Both the position numbers and the translations under genes were made by a program. 64,000 bases of DNA. It comes from Acinetobacter dispersus (GTDB lineage Bacteria; Pseudomonadota; Gammaproteobacteria; Pseudomonadales; Moraxellaceae). The stretch's first letter is position 1, and each line of letters begins with the position of its first letter. The stretch lies in NCBI RefSeq assembly GCF_009884975.1, contig NZ_CP041970.1, positions 372,001-436,000 on the forward strand, given 5' to 3'. Under the pieces are notes generated by a model, which made no database searches, had not been told where the DNA came from, and saw only the letters and a list, made by a program, of their open reading frames with translations. Shown piece by piece: positions 27,141-35,801 of the stretch.

Positions 27141-28049
27141 ATGGCGACCTCTGTTGAAAGAAATGTAAATATGGATCAGTTGACTCAGGCAGTTTCGCAT
27201 TTTGCTGAGCAATCTGGTGATCACATTTCTGTGATTCCTCAACTTTCGTTTCACAGTCGAATGCATCCGACTGACAGTACGCATTGTATTTATAACTTGG
27301 GAATTGGCATTATTTTGCAGGGACAAAAACAAGTTGTAATTGGTGATCAAGTCTATCAATGCTTTGAAGGGCAAAGTATGTTGACCACCATCGATTTGCC
27401 TGTCACCTCGCATATCGTGCAAGCTTCGCCACAAAAACCATTTTTAGCGGTTTTATTATTGCTTGATTTACAAATGGTGAATCAGGTTGTGGCAGAAATG
27501 CCTACACAAAACAGCACGGCTGTAGAAGATATACATCATTCTTTTACGGTGGAAGCTGTTGATACACCTTTGATTGATGCTTTTTTAAGATTGATTAAGG
27601 TATTAGATGAACCGCTGATGTTGCCTCATTTAGCACCTTTGATTCAGAAAGAAATTATTGTCCGTGTACTAAATGGTCCGCATGGTACATATTTACGTCA
27701 GTTGGTGAAGTCGGGTTCGGCCAATCAAAAGATCCACCAAGTGGTGAATTGGTTAAAGCATAATTATGTGCAGCCAATGCGTATGGACGATCTAGCCAAT
27801 CAAGCGTTTATGAGTCCATCGACATTTAGGCAACATTTCCGTGCCGTAACGGGGATGAGTCCGTTGCAATACCAAAAGCAGTTACGTTTACAAGAAGCAC
27901 GGCATTTGATGTTTAACCAAAATGTTGATGCAGGGCGAGCAGCTGGTTTGGTGGGTTATGAAAGTGCATCTCAGTTTAGCCGTGAATATAGCCGTTTATT
28001 TGGTGAGTCTCCGCAACGCGACATCCAACGTATGCGACAAGGTTTATAA
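27141..28049 (+). CDS. AraC-family regulator (copy 1 of a tandem pair)
   Basis: A 302-residue regulator from ATG 27141; a TTG at 27099 would add 14 unrelated residues. Residues about 20-170 are an AraC_N-type (PF06719) sensing domain and residues about 200-295 hold two helix-turn-helix motifs (MRMDDLANQAFMSPSTFRQHF, GLVGYESASQFSREYSRLFG). It is very similar throughout to the regulator at 29349, particularly in both recognition helices, so the two probably bind the same sites. It lies just upstream of the OYE gene, whose promoter carries a pair of boxes proposed as its operator. Effector unknown. Confidence 0.9.
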   Translation: MATSVERNVNMDQLTQAVSHFAEQSGDHISVIPQLSFHSRMHPTDSTHCIYNLGIGIILQGQKQVVIGDQVYQCFEGQSMLTTIDLPVTSHIVQASPQKPFLAVLLLLDLQMVNQVVAEMPTQNSTAVEDIHHSFTVEAVDTPLIDAFLRLIKVLDEPLMLPHLAPLIQKEIIVRVLNGPHGTYLRQLVKSGSANQKIHQVVNWLKHNYVQPMRMDDLANQAFMSPSTFRQHFRAVTGMSPLQYQKQLRLQEARHLMFNQNVDAGRAAGLVGYESASQFSREYSRLFGESPQRDIQRMRQGL

Positions 28050-28072
28050 ATTCGGAGTAATAGAAACGGCAA

Positions 28073-28128
28073 AATAGGCAAATAAGTGCTTAGTTTAGGC
28101 AACTGAGAAAAAGTGCATCCCATATACT
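28073..28128 (+). promoter_or_regulatory. paired 21-bp-spaced AraC boxes and promoter of the OYE gene
   Basis: AATAGGCAA (28073-28081) and TTTAGGCAA (28094-28102) are direct repeats exactly 21 bases apart. A TATACT -10 element (28123-28128) begins 29 bases after the second box starts, so the second box overlaps the -35 position. This is the layout of an AraC class II activation site. The same arrangement occurs at 30357 and, inverted, at 37881. Confidence 0.65.
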
Positions 28129-28166
28129 TTTTATGAGAAGAGAAGTTTATTTTGTGGGATGTTTCT

Positions 28167-29315
28167 ATGTCTAAAAAAAATGTTGCGTTATTTCAATCAT
28201 TCCAATTGGCTCAAGGCATTAACTTACGCAATCGAGTGATTATGGCTCCCATGACCACTTGGTCAAGTAATGACGACTATACCGTTTCAGAACAAGAGTT
28301 GGAGTATATACGCCATCGTGTACAAGGTGTTGGGCTAGTCATTACGGGATGTACGCATGTACAAGAAAACGGTATTGGTTTTAGCAATGAATTTGCAGCT
28401 TATGATGACCGTTTTACAGATAGTTTGGCAAAACTTGCGAAGGCTGCAAAAAGTGGTGGGGCACTTGCTATTTTGCAAATTTTTCATGCGGGCAATAAAG
28501 CTGTGCCGAGTTTAATCCCAAATAGTGACTTGGTTAGTGCAAGTGAGTTAAAGGCACCTGCAGGGCCATTTAATGATGGACAGTTACAAAGTCGTGCACT
28601 CTCCCATGAGGAAATCTTGGAAACGATTCGTGCCTTTGGAGAAACCACACGTCGTGCAATTGAAGCTGGGTTTGATGGTATTGAATTACATGGTGCGCAT
28701 GGCTTTTTAATTCAAAACTTCTTCTCTCCCTTATTTAATCAGCGCAATGATCAATGGGGTGGTTCACTCGAAAAACGCATGCAATTTCCATTAGCTGTCG
28801 TGAAAGAAGTTAAACGCGTAATCCAAGCACATGCAAAACATCCATTTTTATTGGGTTACCGTATTTCGGTGGAAGAATATGATGCGGCTGGTCTGCGTAT
28901 TGCGGATAGTTTGCAATTGATTGATCGTTTGATTAAGGAGCAGGTTGACTATCTGCATGTGTCATTGAGCAATGTCTTGAATGCCACCCCAGTGAATGAT
29001 CCAGAACTTGGAGTCATTGCAAAAGTTGTTGCTGATTATGTCGCACATCGTGTACCTGTGATTGCGGCAGGACAGATCAATACACCCGAACAAGCCCAGC
29101 AGGCTTTAGATTTAGGTTTGTCATCTGTTGCCATTGGGAAAGCATTGATTATGAATCCAAATTGGGTTGAATTAGCCCAGAGTGGTCGTGGGGTTGAAAT
29201 CAATTTACAGCTAGACCTCGAACAGGCTTCCGAGCTCAGTATTCCTCACAAGCTGCAAGATGTTATTAAGGCAACAACAGGTTGGTTCCCTGTTAAACAA
29301 GCTGAAAGTGTTTAA
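28167..29315 (+). CDS. NADH:flavin oxidoreductase, Old Yellow Enzyme family
   Basis: A 382-residue flavoprotein. It has an FMN-binding TIM barrel with VIMAPMTTWSSND near the N-terminus, QIFHAGNKA, the substrate-binding pair in ELHGAHGFLIQNFFSPLFNQR, and the phosphate-binding C-terminal VIAAGQINTPEQA...SVAIGKALI. OYE enzymes reduce activated C=C bonds of enones, maleimides, nitro and related electrophiles using NAD(P)H. The ATG at 28167 follows GGGA. It lies between two paralogous AraC regulators. A stress or xenobiotic reductase role is inferred from family and neighbours. Confidence 0.92.
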   Translation: MSKKNVALFQSFQLAQGINLRNRVIMAPMTTWSSNDDYTVSEQELEYIRHRVQGVGLVITGCTHVQENGIGFSNEFAAYDDRFTDSLAKLAKAAKSGGALAILQIFHAGNKAVPSLIPNSDLVSASELKAPAGPFNDGQLQSRALSHEEILETIRAFGETTRRAIEAGFDGIELHGAHGFLIQNFFSPLFNQRNDQWGGSLEKRMQFPLAVVKEVKRVIQAHAKHPFLLGYRISVEEYDAAGLRIADSLQLIDRLIKEQVDYLHVSLSNVLNATPVNDPELGVIAKVVADYVAHRVPVIAAGQINTPEQAQQALDLGLSSVAIGKALIMNPNWVELAQSGRGVEINLQLDLEQASELSIPHKLQDVIKATTGWFPVKQAESV

Positions 29316-29348
29316 TTCATTTGGTGTAATAAATGAAGAGGGATTGTA

Positions 29349-30245
29349 ATGATTGAATATGAAGATACCCAAAAAATGACTGCATCATTGGTACAGACGG
29401 TTGATCATCTGATTCAAACTGATGGTGATCATGATACTGCAATCCCTTCTTTATCTCTACATCGCCGTTCAGCAGCCAGTGCGACATATTGTATCTATAA
29501 CTTAGGGCTGGGGATTGTATTACAGGGTGAAAAGCAGATTATGATTGGGGATCAGATTTTGACCTATACCGCAGGTCAATCCATGTTGACCACAATCGAT
29601 ATTCCTGTGATTAGCCATACACGCCAAACTAGTCACCACCAGCCTTTTTTAGGTTTGATGTTGTTACTTGATGTGCCGATGATTACTGCCATGGTTGCCG
29701 AGATGGGGCAGATTCATTTGAAAGAAAAAGTTCAGCCCTCATTTGGTATTCAAACGATTGACTACACACTGCTTGAAGCAATTAGTCGATTGGTAAATTT
29801 ACTGGATGAACCCGTGTTATTGCCACAGCTTGCGCCAATCTTGCAACAAGAGATCATGATTCGTTTATTGACTGGGCCGAATGGGGTATATCTGCGTCAA
29901 TTGATTAAAACAGGTTCAGTCAGTCAAAAAATTGCGAAGGCTGTCGCTTGGTTAAAGCACAATTTCGTTCAGGCGATTCGTATGGATGACTTGGCTGAGC
30001 AGGTTTATATGAGCCCCTCAACCTTTAGGCAGCATTTCCGTGAAATTACGGGTATGAGCCCGTTGCAGTACCAAAAGCAACTTCGTTTACAGGAGGCTCG
30101 ACATTTAATGTTGAATCAACACTTTGATGTCGGGCATGCCGCGGGCTTGGTTGGTTATGAAAGCGCATCACAATTTAGCCGTGAATACTCACGTTTATTT
30201 GGTACAGCACCACAACGTGATATTCAAGAATTACAACTCATTTAA
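29349..30245 (+). CDS. AraC-family regulator (copy 2 of a tandem pair)
   Basis: A 298-residue paralogue of the regulator at 27141, with the same N-terminal sensing domain (GLGIVLQGEKQIMIGDQ) and nearly identical C-terminal helix-turn-helix pair (IRMDDLAEQVYMSPSTFRQHF). The differences are concentrated in the sensing half, suggesting that the two copies respond to different ligands while sharing DNA targets. GAGGGA lies 7 bases before the ATG. It follows the OYE gene after 33 bases and is probably cotranscribed with it. A terminator follows. Confidence 0.9.
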   Translation: MIEYEDTQKMTASLVQTVDHLIQTDGDHDTAIPSLSLHRRSAASATYCIYNLGLGIVLQGEKQIMIGDQILTYTAGQSMLTTIDIPVISHTRQTSHHQPFLGLMLLLDVPMITAMVAEMGQIHLKEKVQPSFGIQTIDYTLLEAISRLVNLLDEPVLLPQLAPILQQEIMIRLLTGPNGVYLRQLIKTGSVSQKIAKAVAWLKHNFVQAIRMDDLAEQVYMSPSTFRQHFREITGMSPLQYQKQLRLQEARHLMLNQHFDVGHAAGLVGYESASQFSREYSRLFGTAPQRDIQELQLI

Positions 30246-30269
30246 ATGTTTTATCTTTTATAAAGATTT

Positions 30270-30302
30270 AGCCTGATTCCTTATGGGGAGATAGGCTTTT
30301 TA
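30270..30302 (+). terminator. intrinsic terminator after the second AraC gene
   Basis: AGCCT (30270-30274) pairs with AGGCT (30293-30297), with an inner TTCC/GGGG pairing, and the arm continues into a T-rich tract (TTTTTATTTTAT). It ends the OYE-AraC transcript. Confidence 0.65.
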
Positions 30303-30356
30303 TTTTATATATAATTGAAAAATATTATTAAATTTTTAATAAATATGAATAAACAA

Positions 30357-30413
30357 AATAGGCAAAATTCCTGTTGGAATAGGCAATTCAATCACATTCG
30401 ATCCTCCTATACT
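30357..30413 (+). promoter_or_regulatory. paired 21-bp-spaced AraC boxes and promoter of the hydrolase operon
   Basis: Two identical AATAGGCAA boxes (30357-30365 and 30378-30386) lie 21 bases apart. TATACT (30408-30413) begins 30 bases after the second box starts. The layout is the same as at 28073. Confidence 0.65.
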
Positions 30414-30487
30414 GAGTACATAGAAAGATAGAAATCCAAGCTGAAACGGATTGTCATTATGCATAATTTACGAGTGAGGTACTCAGT

Positions 30488-31414
30488 ATGCAAACTGTGA
30501 AATATAAAAACCTAGCATGGGAGTCGGCAGCCAATATCCTGTTCCCAAATGATTTTGATAAAAGCAAAAAGTATCCTGCCATCGTCAGCGTTCATCCAAT
30601 TGGAAGTTGTAAAGAACAAACTTCAGGCAATATTTATGGTCAAGCCTTAGCGGATGCAGGCTTTGTGGTACTGGTCATTGATGCATCATTCCAAGGTGAA
30701 AGTGGTGGTGAACCACGTTTTATCGAAAACCCATACCACCGTGTTGAAGATATTCGTTATGCCGTCGATTATTTAGTTACTCAAGATTTTGTCGATGAAA
30801 ATCGTATTGGTGCTTTAGGTGTCTGTGGCGGTGGTGCTTATGTACTCAATACGGCGATGACCGAGAAACGGATTAAAGCCGTGACCTCAATTACTGGCGT
30901 CAACTTTGGCCGTATGACCCGTGAAGGTTATGGTGGCACAGGAGAAGCTTTGATTGAAGGGCTTGAGGCCATCGCACAACAACGTACTGCCGAAGCACGT
31001 GGTGCAGCATTGTTAGTGAATGATTTACTGCCACCATCCGTAGAGGAAGGTAAAAAAGCAGGAATTACCGATATTGATCCACTCGAAGCGACGGAATACT
31101 ACAAAACTGCGCGTGGTCAGCAACCGAATGGCGCAACCAGTGCCTTATTCTCCCGCATGAGTGTGGCTTTGGGTTGGGATGCATTTCACTTGGCTGAAGT
31201 TCTATTAACACAACCGATCTTAGTGGTGATAGGTGACAAGCCCGGTGCATTCGGTGCTTATCGTGATGGTCATGAAATTGTACGTCGTGCCGCATCGAAG
31301 CATAAAGAATTATTGATATTAGAAAATACCTCGCATTACGAATTGTACGATCAACCTGAGCCTGTTGCTAGAGCACTGGCAAAAGTAATCCCATTTTTTA
31401 AAGCACATCTTTAA
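30488..31414 (+). CDS. alpha/beta hydrolase with cysteine nucleophile (copy 1)
   Basis: A 308-residue alpha/beta hydrolase of the dienelactone-hydrolase-like group. The nucleophile elbow GVCGGG places a cysteine at C113 where serine is usual. An acidic residue in VIGDKPG and the histidine in ENTSHYELYD complete a plausible triad. The early SVHPIGSCKEQTSG and DASFQGESGGEPR motifs match its neighbour at 31453. It has no signal peptide and is probably cytosolic. It is first in an operon behind paired AraC boxes. The likely substrates are small esters or lactones. Confidence 0.82.
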   Translation: MQTVKYKNLAWESAANILFPNDFDKSKKYPAIVSVHPIGSCKEQTSGNIYGQALADAGFVVLVIDASFQGESGGEPRFIENPYHRVEDIRYAVDYLVTQDFVDENRIGALGVCGGGAYVLNTAMTEKRIKAVTSITGVNFGRMTREGYGGTGEALIEGLEAIAQQRTAEARGAALLVNDLLPPSVEEGKKAGITDIDPLEATEYYKTARGQQPNGATSALFSRMSVALGWDAFHLAEVLLTQPILVVIGDKPGAFGAYRDGHEIVRRAASKHKELLILENTSHYELYDQPEPVARALAKVIPFFKAHL

Positions 31415-31452
31415 ATTTGAAACACAAAAAATCTCAATAGAGGAATATGAAA

Positions 31453-32370
31453 ATGTCAAAAGAAATCAGTATCCAAAATCATAATGGTCAAGGGATTACC
31501 CTTGCAGCAGTAATCAACTTCCCTGAAGGTTTTGATGAAAGTAAAACTTACCCTGCAGTGGTGGTGAGCCATCCAGGCGGTGGTGTTAAAGAGCAAACGG
31601 CTGGGTTATATGCGCGTAAGTTAGCTGAATATGGCTTTATCACGATTGCCTACGATGCTTCTTATCAAGGTGCGAGTACAGGTTTGCCTCGTCAGTTAGA
31701 AAACCCGTATGTTCGTACTGAAGATGTCAGTGCAGTGATTGACTATTTAACAACACTGCCTTATGTCGACAATAACCGTATTGGTGCGATGGGGATTTGT
31801 GCAGGTGCAGGTTATACCGCAAATGCCGCCATCAATGATCGTCGTATTAAAGCGGTGGGTATGGTGAGTGCAGTTAACATTGGTCAAATGTTCCGTAATG
31901 GCTGGGAGAACAATGTTAAAGATGCAGATGCGATCCCTTATATCCAAGCAGGTACAGATGCTCGAACTTCAGATGCCAGTGGTGCCGAGATCGCAACAAT
32001 TCCACTTGCACCATTAAGAGAAGAAGATGCACCGAATGAAGAATTGCGTGAAGCATGGGAGTATTACCATACCCCACGTGCGGAACATCCAAATGCACCT
32101 GGTTTTGCTACTGCACGCAGTCTAACCCAGATCATTACTTATGATGCCTATAACAAAGCTGAAGCATTTTTTACTCAACCTTTATTGGCAATTGCAGGCA
32201 GTGTAGCGGGCAGTAAGTGGATGAGTGAGGACTTGATCAATCGTGCAGCAAGTACCGATAAGCAACTTTATGTTGTAGTCGGAGCTAACCATATGTCTCT
32301 CTACGACAAATTAAATTTTGTTGATGAAGCGGTTGCTCAATTGGTTCCATTCTTTAGCACAAAACTTTAA
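31453..32370 (+). CDS. alpha/beta hydrolase with cysteine nucleophile (copy 2)
   Basis: A paralogue of the previous gene, about 305 residues from ATG 31453, chosen because AGGA is 8 bases upstream; ATG 31447 is too close to it. The nucleophile elbow is GICAGAG with a cysteine, and the C-terminal histidine lies in GANHMSLYDK. It shares the patterns SHPGGGVKEQTAG and DASYQGASTG with copy 1 and lies 38 bases after it. A terminator follows, so the two hydrolases form a two-gene operon. Confidence 0.82.
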   Translation: MSKEISIQNHNGQGITLAAVINFPEGFDESKTYPAVVVSHPGGGVKEQTAGLYARKLAEYGFITIAYDASYQGASTGLPRQLENPYVRTEDVSAVIDYLTTLPYVDNNRIGAMGICAGAGYTANAAINDRRIKAVGMVSAVNIGQMFRNGWENNVKDADAIPYIQAGTDARTSDASGAEIATIPLAPLREEDAPNEELREAWEYYHTPRAEHPNAPGFATARSLTQIITYDAYNKAEAFFTQPLLAIAGSVAGSKWMSEDLINRAASTDKQLYVVVGANHMSLYDKLNFVDEAVAQLVPFFSTKL

Positions 32371-32393
32371 TCACACTGTACTTAAAGTAACTC

Positions 32394-32425
32394 AACAGGT
32401 CACTTTAAAGTGGCCTGTTTTTTTT
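32394..32425 (+). terminator. intrinsic terminator after the hydrolase pair
   Basis: AACAGG-T-CACTTT (32394-32406) folds back on AAAGTG-G-CCTGTT (to 32419) with one G-U pair, followed by a run of eight T. Confidence 0.88.
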
Positions 32426-32445
32426 CGAGATGTTGGAGTACCACA

Positions 32446-33276
32446 ATGAAACGTATTTGGTTTGTGACAGGTACAACACGCGGAATGGGTGTTGAAATTG
32501 TTAAAGCAGCGATTCAGCAAGGGGACTCGGTGATTGCGACAGGGAGAAGTTTAAGTAAACTCAAAGCGATTTATTCAAATTTACCGAGTGATCAGATTGA
32601 GTTGGTGGAGCTTGATATTCGTGATGAACAGCAGGTTAAAACTGCTGTAGAGATTGGACTAAAGCGTTTTGGACAGATTGATGTTCTAGTCAATAATGCT
32701 GGTTATCCATTGCTCGGACGTTTTGAAGAGGTGACCGCAGCACAAATTGAACAGCAGTTTGCCACCAATGTCTTTGGCACATCTAACGTACTCCGTAAGG
32801 TATTGCCGGTTATGCGTCAGCAACGTTCAGGTCATATCATCAATACCTCGTCAATTGCTGGAGTAAAAGCAGTTGCCAATGGGGTGTTTTATTCAGCTTC
32901 AAAGTTTGCAGTCGAAGCGATTAGTTTGGCTTTATTAGATGAGGTTGCACCTTTTGGGATTAAGGTTACTGCGATTGAGCCGGGCTTTTTCCGTACTGAA
33001 TTTTTAAGTGAAAGTTCAACAGAATATGGGACGCAGCTACATAAAGATTACGAAGCATTGGGTAATACCAAGGCCTTGATGTCGGCTGCAGATGGACAGC
33101 AACAGGGCAGTCCTGCCAAATTGGCGCAAGTGGTGATGCAAGTGGCGGCGATGGACAATCCACCGAAACAGCTATTGATTGGCAATGATGCGATTGACTA
33201 TGTGATGCCAACCTTGACGTCTCATTTAGATGAAATTAAGCAGCATGAAACTTTAACTCGAAGTACTGATTATTAA
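32446..33276 (+). CDS. short-chain dehydrogenase/reductase
   Basis: A 276-residue classical SDR. The NAD(P) glycine motif is TGTTRGMG at about 8-15. The NNAG motif (about 85), the catalytic serine region NTSSIAG, and YSASK follow in order. ATG 32446 is chosen for GGAG eight bases upstream; an upstream in-frame ATG lies inside the preceding terminator. It starts a new transcript after that terminator and is followed 20 bases later by a second SDR gene. Substrate unknown; carbonyl or alcohol conversion is expected. Confidence 0.88.
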   Translation: MKRIWFVTGTTRGMGVEIVKAAIQQGDSVIATGRSLSKLKAIYSNLPSDQIELVELDIRDEQQVKTAVEIGLKRFGQIDVLVNNAGYPLLGRFEEVTAAQIEQQFATNVFGTSNVLRKVLPVMRQQRSGHIINTSSIAGVKAVANGVFYSASKFAVEAISLALLDEVAPFGIKVTAIEPGFFRTEFLSESSTEYGTQLHKDYEALGNTKALMSAADGQQQGSPAKLAQVVMQVAAMDNPPKQLLIGNDAIDYVMPTLTSHLDEIKQHETLTRSTDY

Positions 33277-33296
33277 TTCAATAGGTAAAACCTAAA

Positions 33297-34049
33297 ATGA
33301 AAACAGCTTTAATTACAGGTGCAAGTGCGGGTATTGGTAAAGCACTTGCTTATCAATTCGCTCAACAAGGTTTCAATTTGATCTTAGTTGCACGTCGCAG
33401 TGAAGCTTTAGAGCAAATAAAGCAAGATTTAGAAAACCGTTATCCAATTCAAGTCGAAAATCAGATCTTTGATTTAGCCGTATCAGGGCAAACGGCTGCG
33501 TTATATGACACAGTCAAGCATCATAAAATTGATGTACTGATTAATAATGCCGGCTTTGGTGACTATGACTTAGCTTGGAATGCAGATCTAAGCAAAGTAA
33601 TGAATATGGTGGATTTGAATGTTCGTGCATTAACAGACTTATCTTTGCGTTATATCAAAGACTATGTGGATGAAGATGCGGTATTAATCAATGTGTCATC
33701 TGTGGGGGGATACGCTGAAGTTGATGTAGCGATTCCTTATTGTGCCACTAAATTCTATGTCTCTTCATTCACAGAGGGTGTCGATTTTAGCCTGCGTACT
33801 CAAGGGAAAAAATTACGAGCTAAAGTACTTGCTCCTGCTGGAACGCAAAGTGAGTTTCATAACGTTGCCGCAGATGGTAGTGGGATTGACATCAATGAAT
33901 TGTATAACGGTGCAGTGTTGATGACGGCTGAACAGCTTGCTGAAAGTACTTATCAGCTTTATTTAAGTGATAAAACCGTAGGGATAGTAAATCCTAACAA
34001 TGAGTTCGAACTCAAAGATGCAATTTTCCCCCAGGTTGCTTTATTGTAA
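33297..34049 (+). CDS. short-chain dehydrogenase/reductase
   Basis: A 250-residue SDR with TGASAGIG at about 7-14, NNAGFG, VSSVGG, and the catalytic YCATK near residue 145. It is most like SDRs annotated as short-chain oxidoreductases of YqjQ/DltE type. It probably forms an operon with the SDR directly upstream. It ends at a strong terminator that separates it from a convergent LysR gene. Confidence 0.88.
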   Translation: MKTALITGASAGIGKALAYQFAQQGFNLILVARRSEALEQIKQDLENRYPIQVENQIFDLAVSGQTAALYDTVKHHKIDVLINNAGFGDYDLAWNADLSKVMNMVDLNVRALTDLSLRYIKDYVDEDAVLINVSSVGGYAEVDVAIPYCATKFYVSSFTEGVDFSLRTQGKKLRAKVLAPAGTQSEFHNVAADGSGIDINELYNGAVLMTAEQLAESTYQLYLSDKTVGIVNPNNEFELKDAIFPQVALL

Positions 34050-34080
34050 GAAGAAAGAGATCGCGGTATTGATATGAAGC

Positions 34081-34113
34081 AAAGGCTAAAGGAATTTAGC
34101 CTTTCTTTTTTTT
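34081..34113. terminator. intrinsic terminator between convergent genes
   Basis: AAAGGCTAAA and TTTAGCCTTT form a perfect 10-bp stem with a GGAA tetraloop, followed by C and eight T. The T-run overlaps the stop codon of the minus-strand LysR gene. Confidence 0.9.
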
Positions 34114-35032
34114 AGGGGATATTTCGATTGCTTGATAGAGCTGGTGGTAAGTGCTGAATGAGTCGATCAATCGCCAAACGTGTTTTTAATGGCATATAAG
34201 ACAAACTTGGCCAAACCACATGAATAGGGAAATCGACACTGGAAAACTCTGCCAAGACCTGAACTAAACTGCCATCATGCAATTCTTTGTGAATCAGCCA
34301 ATCGGGAAGCCATGCAATTCCATGATGAGACAACACAGTATTTTTAATCGCTTGCATATCATTTAACATCAATTTTGCTTTGGGCTTGATCGCATAAAGC
34401 TGCTTGTTTTCATCTTGTAGTTGCCATTTTGGCAAATGCCCTGAAGAGGGAAAGGCAATCGTGATGTGTTGTTGTAGATCATCCAAGTCCTTCACTGGGC
34501 CTGATTTCTGGAGATATTCAGGGGTGGCACAGAGTAGCATCCGATGATCACCTAGCTTTCTCGCAATCAAATGATGGTTATCTGGTAAAGCACCGATACG
34601 AATGGCTAAATCAAAACCATCTTCGACCAAATCGACAGTTCGATCATTAAATGAAAGTTCCACCTGCAAATCAGCATGTTGCTGTGCGAGTTCTACCATT
34701 AGTGGGGCGATATAGAGTTGACCAAACAGAACAGGTGCCGAAATTCTTAATAAGCCTGTTGCACTGATTTTACCTTGCTCTAATAAGCTTTCAGCACTAT
34801 GGATTTCAGCAATAGCACGCTGACTGTGTTCATAAAACAGCGTACCTTCCGCCGTTAAGCTGAGGGTTCGGGTAGTACGTTTAAATAAAGTCACACCTAA
34901 GCGTTGCTCTAAACGCGCAATACTTTTACTGACCGCTGAGCGGGTTAGATGCAGTTGTTCTGCGGCATTACTAAAGTTACCTGCCTCGACCACTGTCACA
35001 AATATTGAAATCGTACTGAGTTCAGTTTGCAT
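34112..35032 (-). CDS. LysR-family transcriptional regulator
   Basis: A 306-residue LysR regulator (helix-turn-helix VEAGNFSNAAEQLHLTRSAVSKSI; effector domain from about 90). It is divergent from the azoreductase gene with 98 bases between the starts. That gap holds an ATCAC-N5-GTGAT dyad that fits the T-N11-A LysR box. Regulation of azoR in response to quinone or electrophile stress is the natural inference. Confidence 0.9.
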   Translation of the reverse strand: MQTELSTISIFVTVVEAGNFSNAAEQLHLTRSAVSKSIARLEQRLGVTLFKRTTRTLSLTAEGTLFYEHSQRAIAEIHSAESLLEQGKISATGLLRISAPVLFGQLYIAPLMVELAQQHADLQVELSFNDRTVDLVEDGFDLAIRIGALPDNHHLIARKLGDHRMLLCATPEYLQKSGPVKDLDDLQQHITIAFPSSGHLPKWQLQDENKQLYAIKPKAKLMLNDMQAIKNTVLSHHGIAWLPDWLIHKELHDGSLVQVLAEFSSVDFPIHVVWPSLSYMPLKTRLAIDRLIQHLPPALSSNRNIP

Positions 35033-35069
35033 TATTGTAGATATTTAGGAATCAATAAGTAGAAATATT

Positions 35070-35084
35070 ATCACTACTGGTGAT
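35070..35084. promoter_or_regulatory. LysR-type T-N11-A box
   Basis: ATCAC (35070-35074) and GTGAT (35080-35084) form a dyad with a five-base spacer; T35071 and A35083 are at T-N11-A spacing. It lies in the shared promoter region of the LysR gene and azoR. Confidence 0.5.
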
Positions 35085-35130
35085 TTGGTTGTAGTAGTAA
35101 CATGTCTCCATCAAGATATGGAGAACAAAC

Positions 35131-35727
35131 ATGGCGAAAGTGTTGGTGTTGAAATCAAGCATCATGGGTGATCAATCACAGACCAGCCGTTTGATCGATG
35201 TATTTTTACAACAACGTGCTGAAAAAGGCATACAGGATGAGGTAATCATCCGTGATTTAACTACACTTAACTTGCCTGTATTGGATGCGGAAATTTTCCA
35301 TGCACTGCGTGGTGCAGCGCATGTTTCAGCACCGATTCAAAAAATTATTCAGTTATCAGATGAATTGATTGCAGAGCTTAAAGCAACAGATTTATTGCTG
35401 ATTGGTGCACCAATGTACAACCTGAATGTGCCAACACAGTTGAAGAACTGGTTTGATTTGGTGGCACGTGCTCGTCATACCTTTCGATATACCGAAACCT
35501 ATCCACAAGGCTTAGTTGAAGGCGTAAATGCAATCGTAATGAGCAGCCGTGGCGGTATTCATCTTGGACAGGTCACAGATGCAGTAACGCCTTATCTTCA
35601 GTCTGTTTTAGCATTGATGGGCATTCATGACGTTAAGTTTGTATATGCAGAAGGTTTAGACATGTCTGCTTTAAAGGTTGATGCGTTAAAACAGGCGCAC
35701 CTAAAAGCACAACAGATTGCCATTTAA
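35131..35727 (+). CDS. azoR: FMN-dependent NADH-azoreductase
   Basis: A 198-residue flavodoxin-fold enzyme closely resembling E. coli AzoR. It has the N-terminal KVLVLKSSI FMN-binding loop, the active-site stretch APMYNLNVPTQLKNWFDLVARA with RYTE, and SSRGGIH. It reduces azo compounds and, more physiologically, quinones by two electrons. A terminator follows directly. The divergent LysR gene and the neighbouring OYE, SDR and hydrolase genes suggest a detoxification cluster. Confidence 0.93.
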   Translation: MAKVLVLKSSIMGDQSQTSRLIDVFLQQRAEKGIQDEVIIRDLTTLNLPVLDAEIFHALRGAAHVSAPIQKIIQLSDELIAELKATDLLLIGAPMYNLNVPTQLKNWFDLVARARHTFRYTETYPQGLVEGVNAIVMSSRGGIHLGQVTDAVTPYLQSVLALMGIHDVKFVYAEGLDMSALKVDALKQAHLKAQQIAI

Positions 35728-35762
35728 CAATCTGAGACCCCTTACTGCCGACATTGGCAGAG

Positions 35763-35796
35763 TCGGACAATCAGGTGCCTGATTGTCCGATTTTTT
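35763..35796 (+). terminator. intrinsic terminator after azoR
   Basis: TCGGACAATCAGG and CCTGATTGTCCGA form a perfect 13-bp stem followed by six T. Confidence 0.92.
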
Positions 35797-35801
35797 CATA
35801 T

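Noticed and set aside
32410..32445. Upstream ATG of the SDR at 32446
   Set aside because: The extra 12 residues would be encoded by the terminator hairpin and T-run of the preceding operon; the ribosome site supports ATG 32446.
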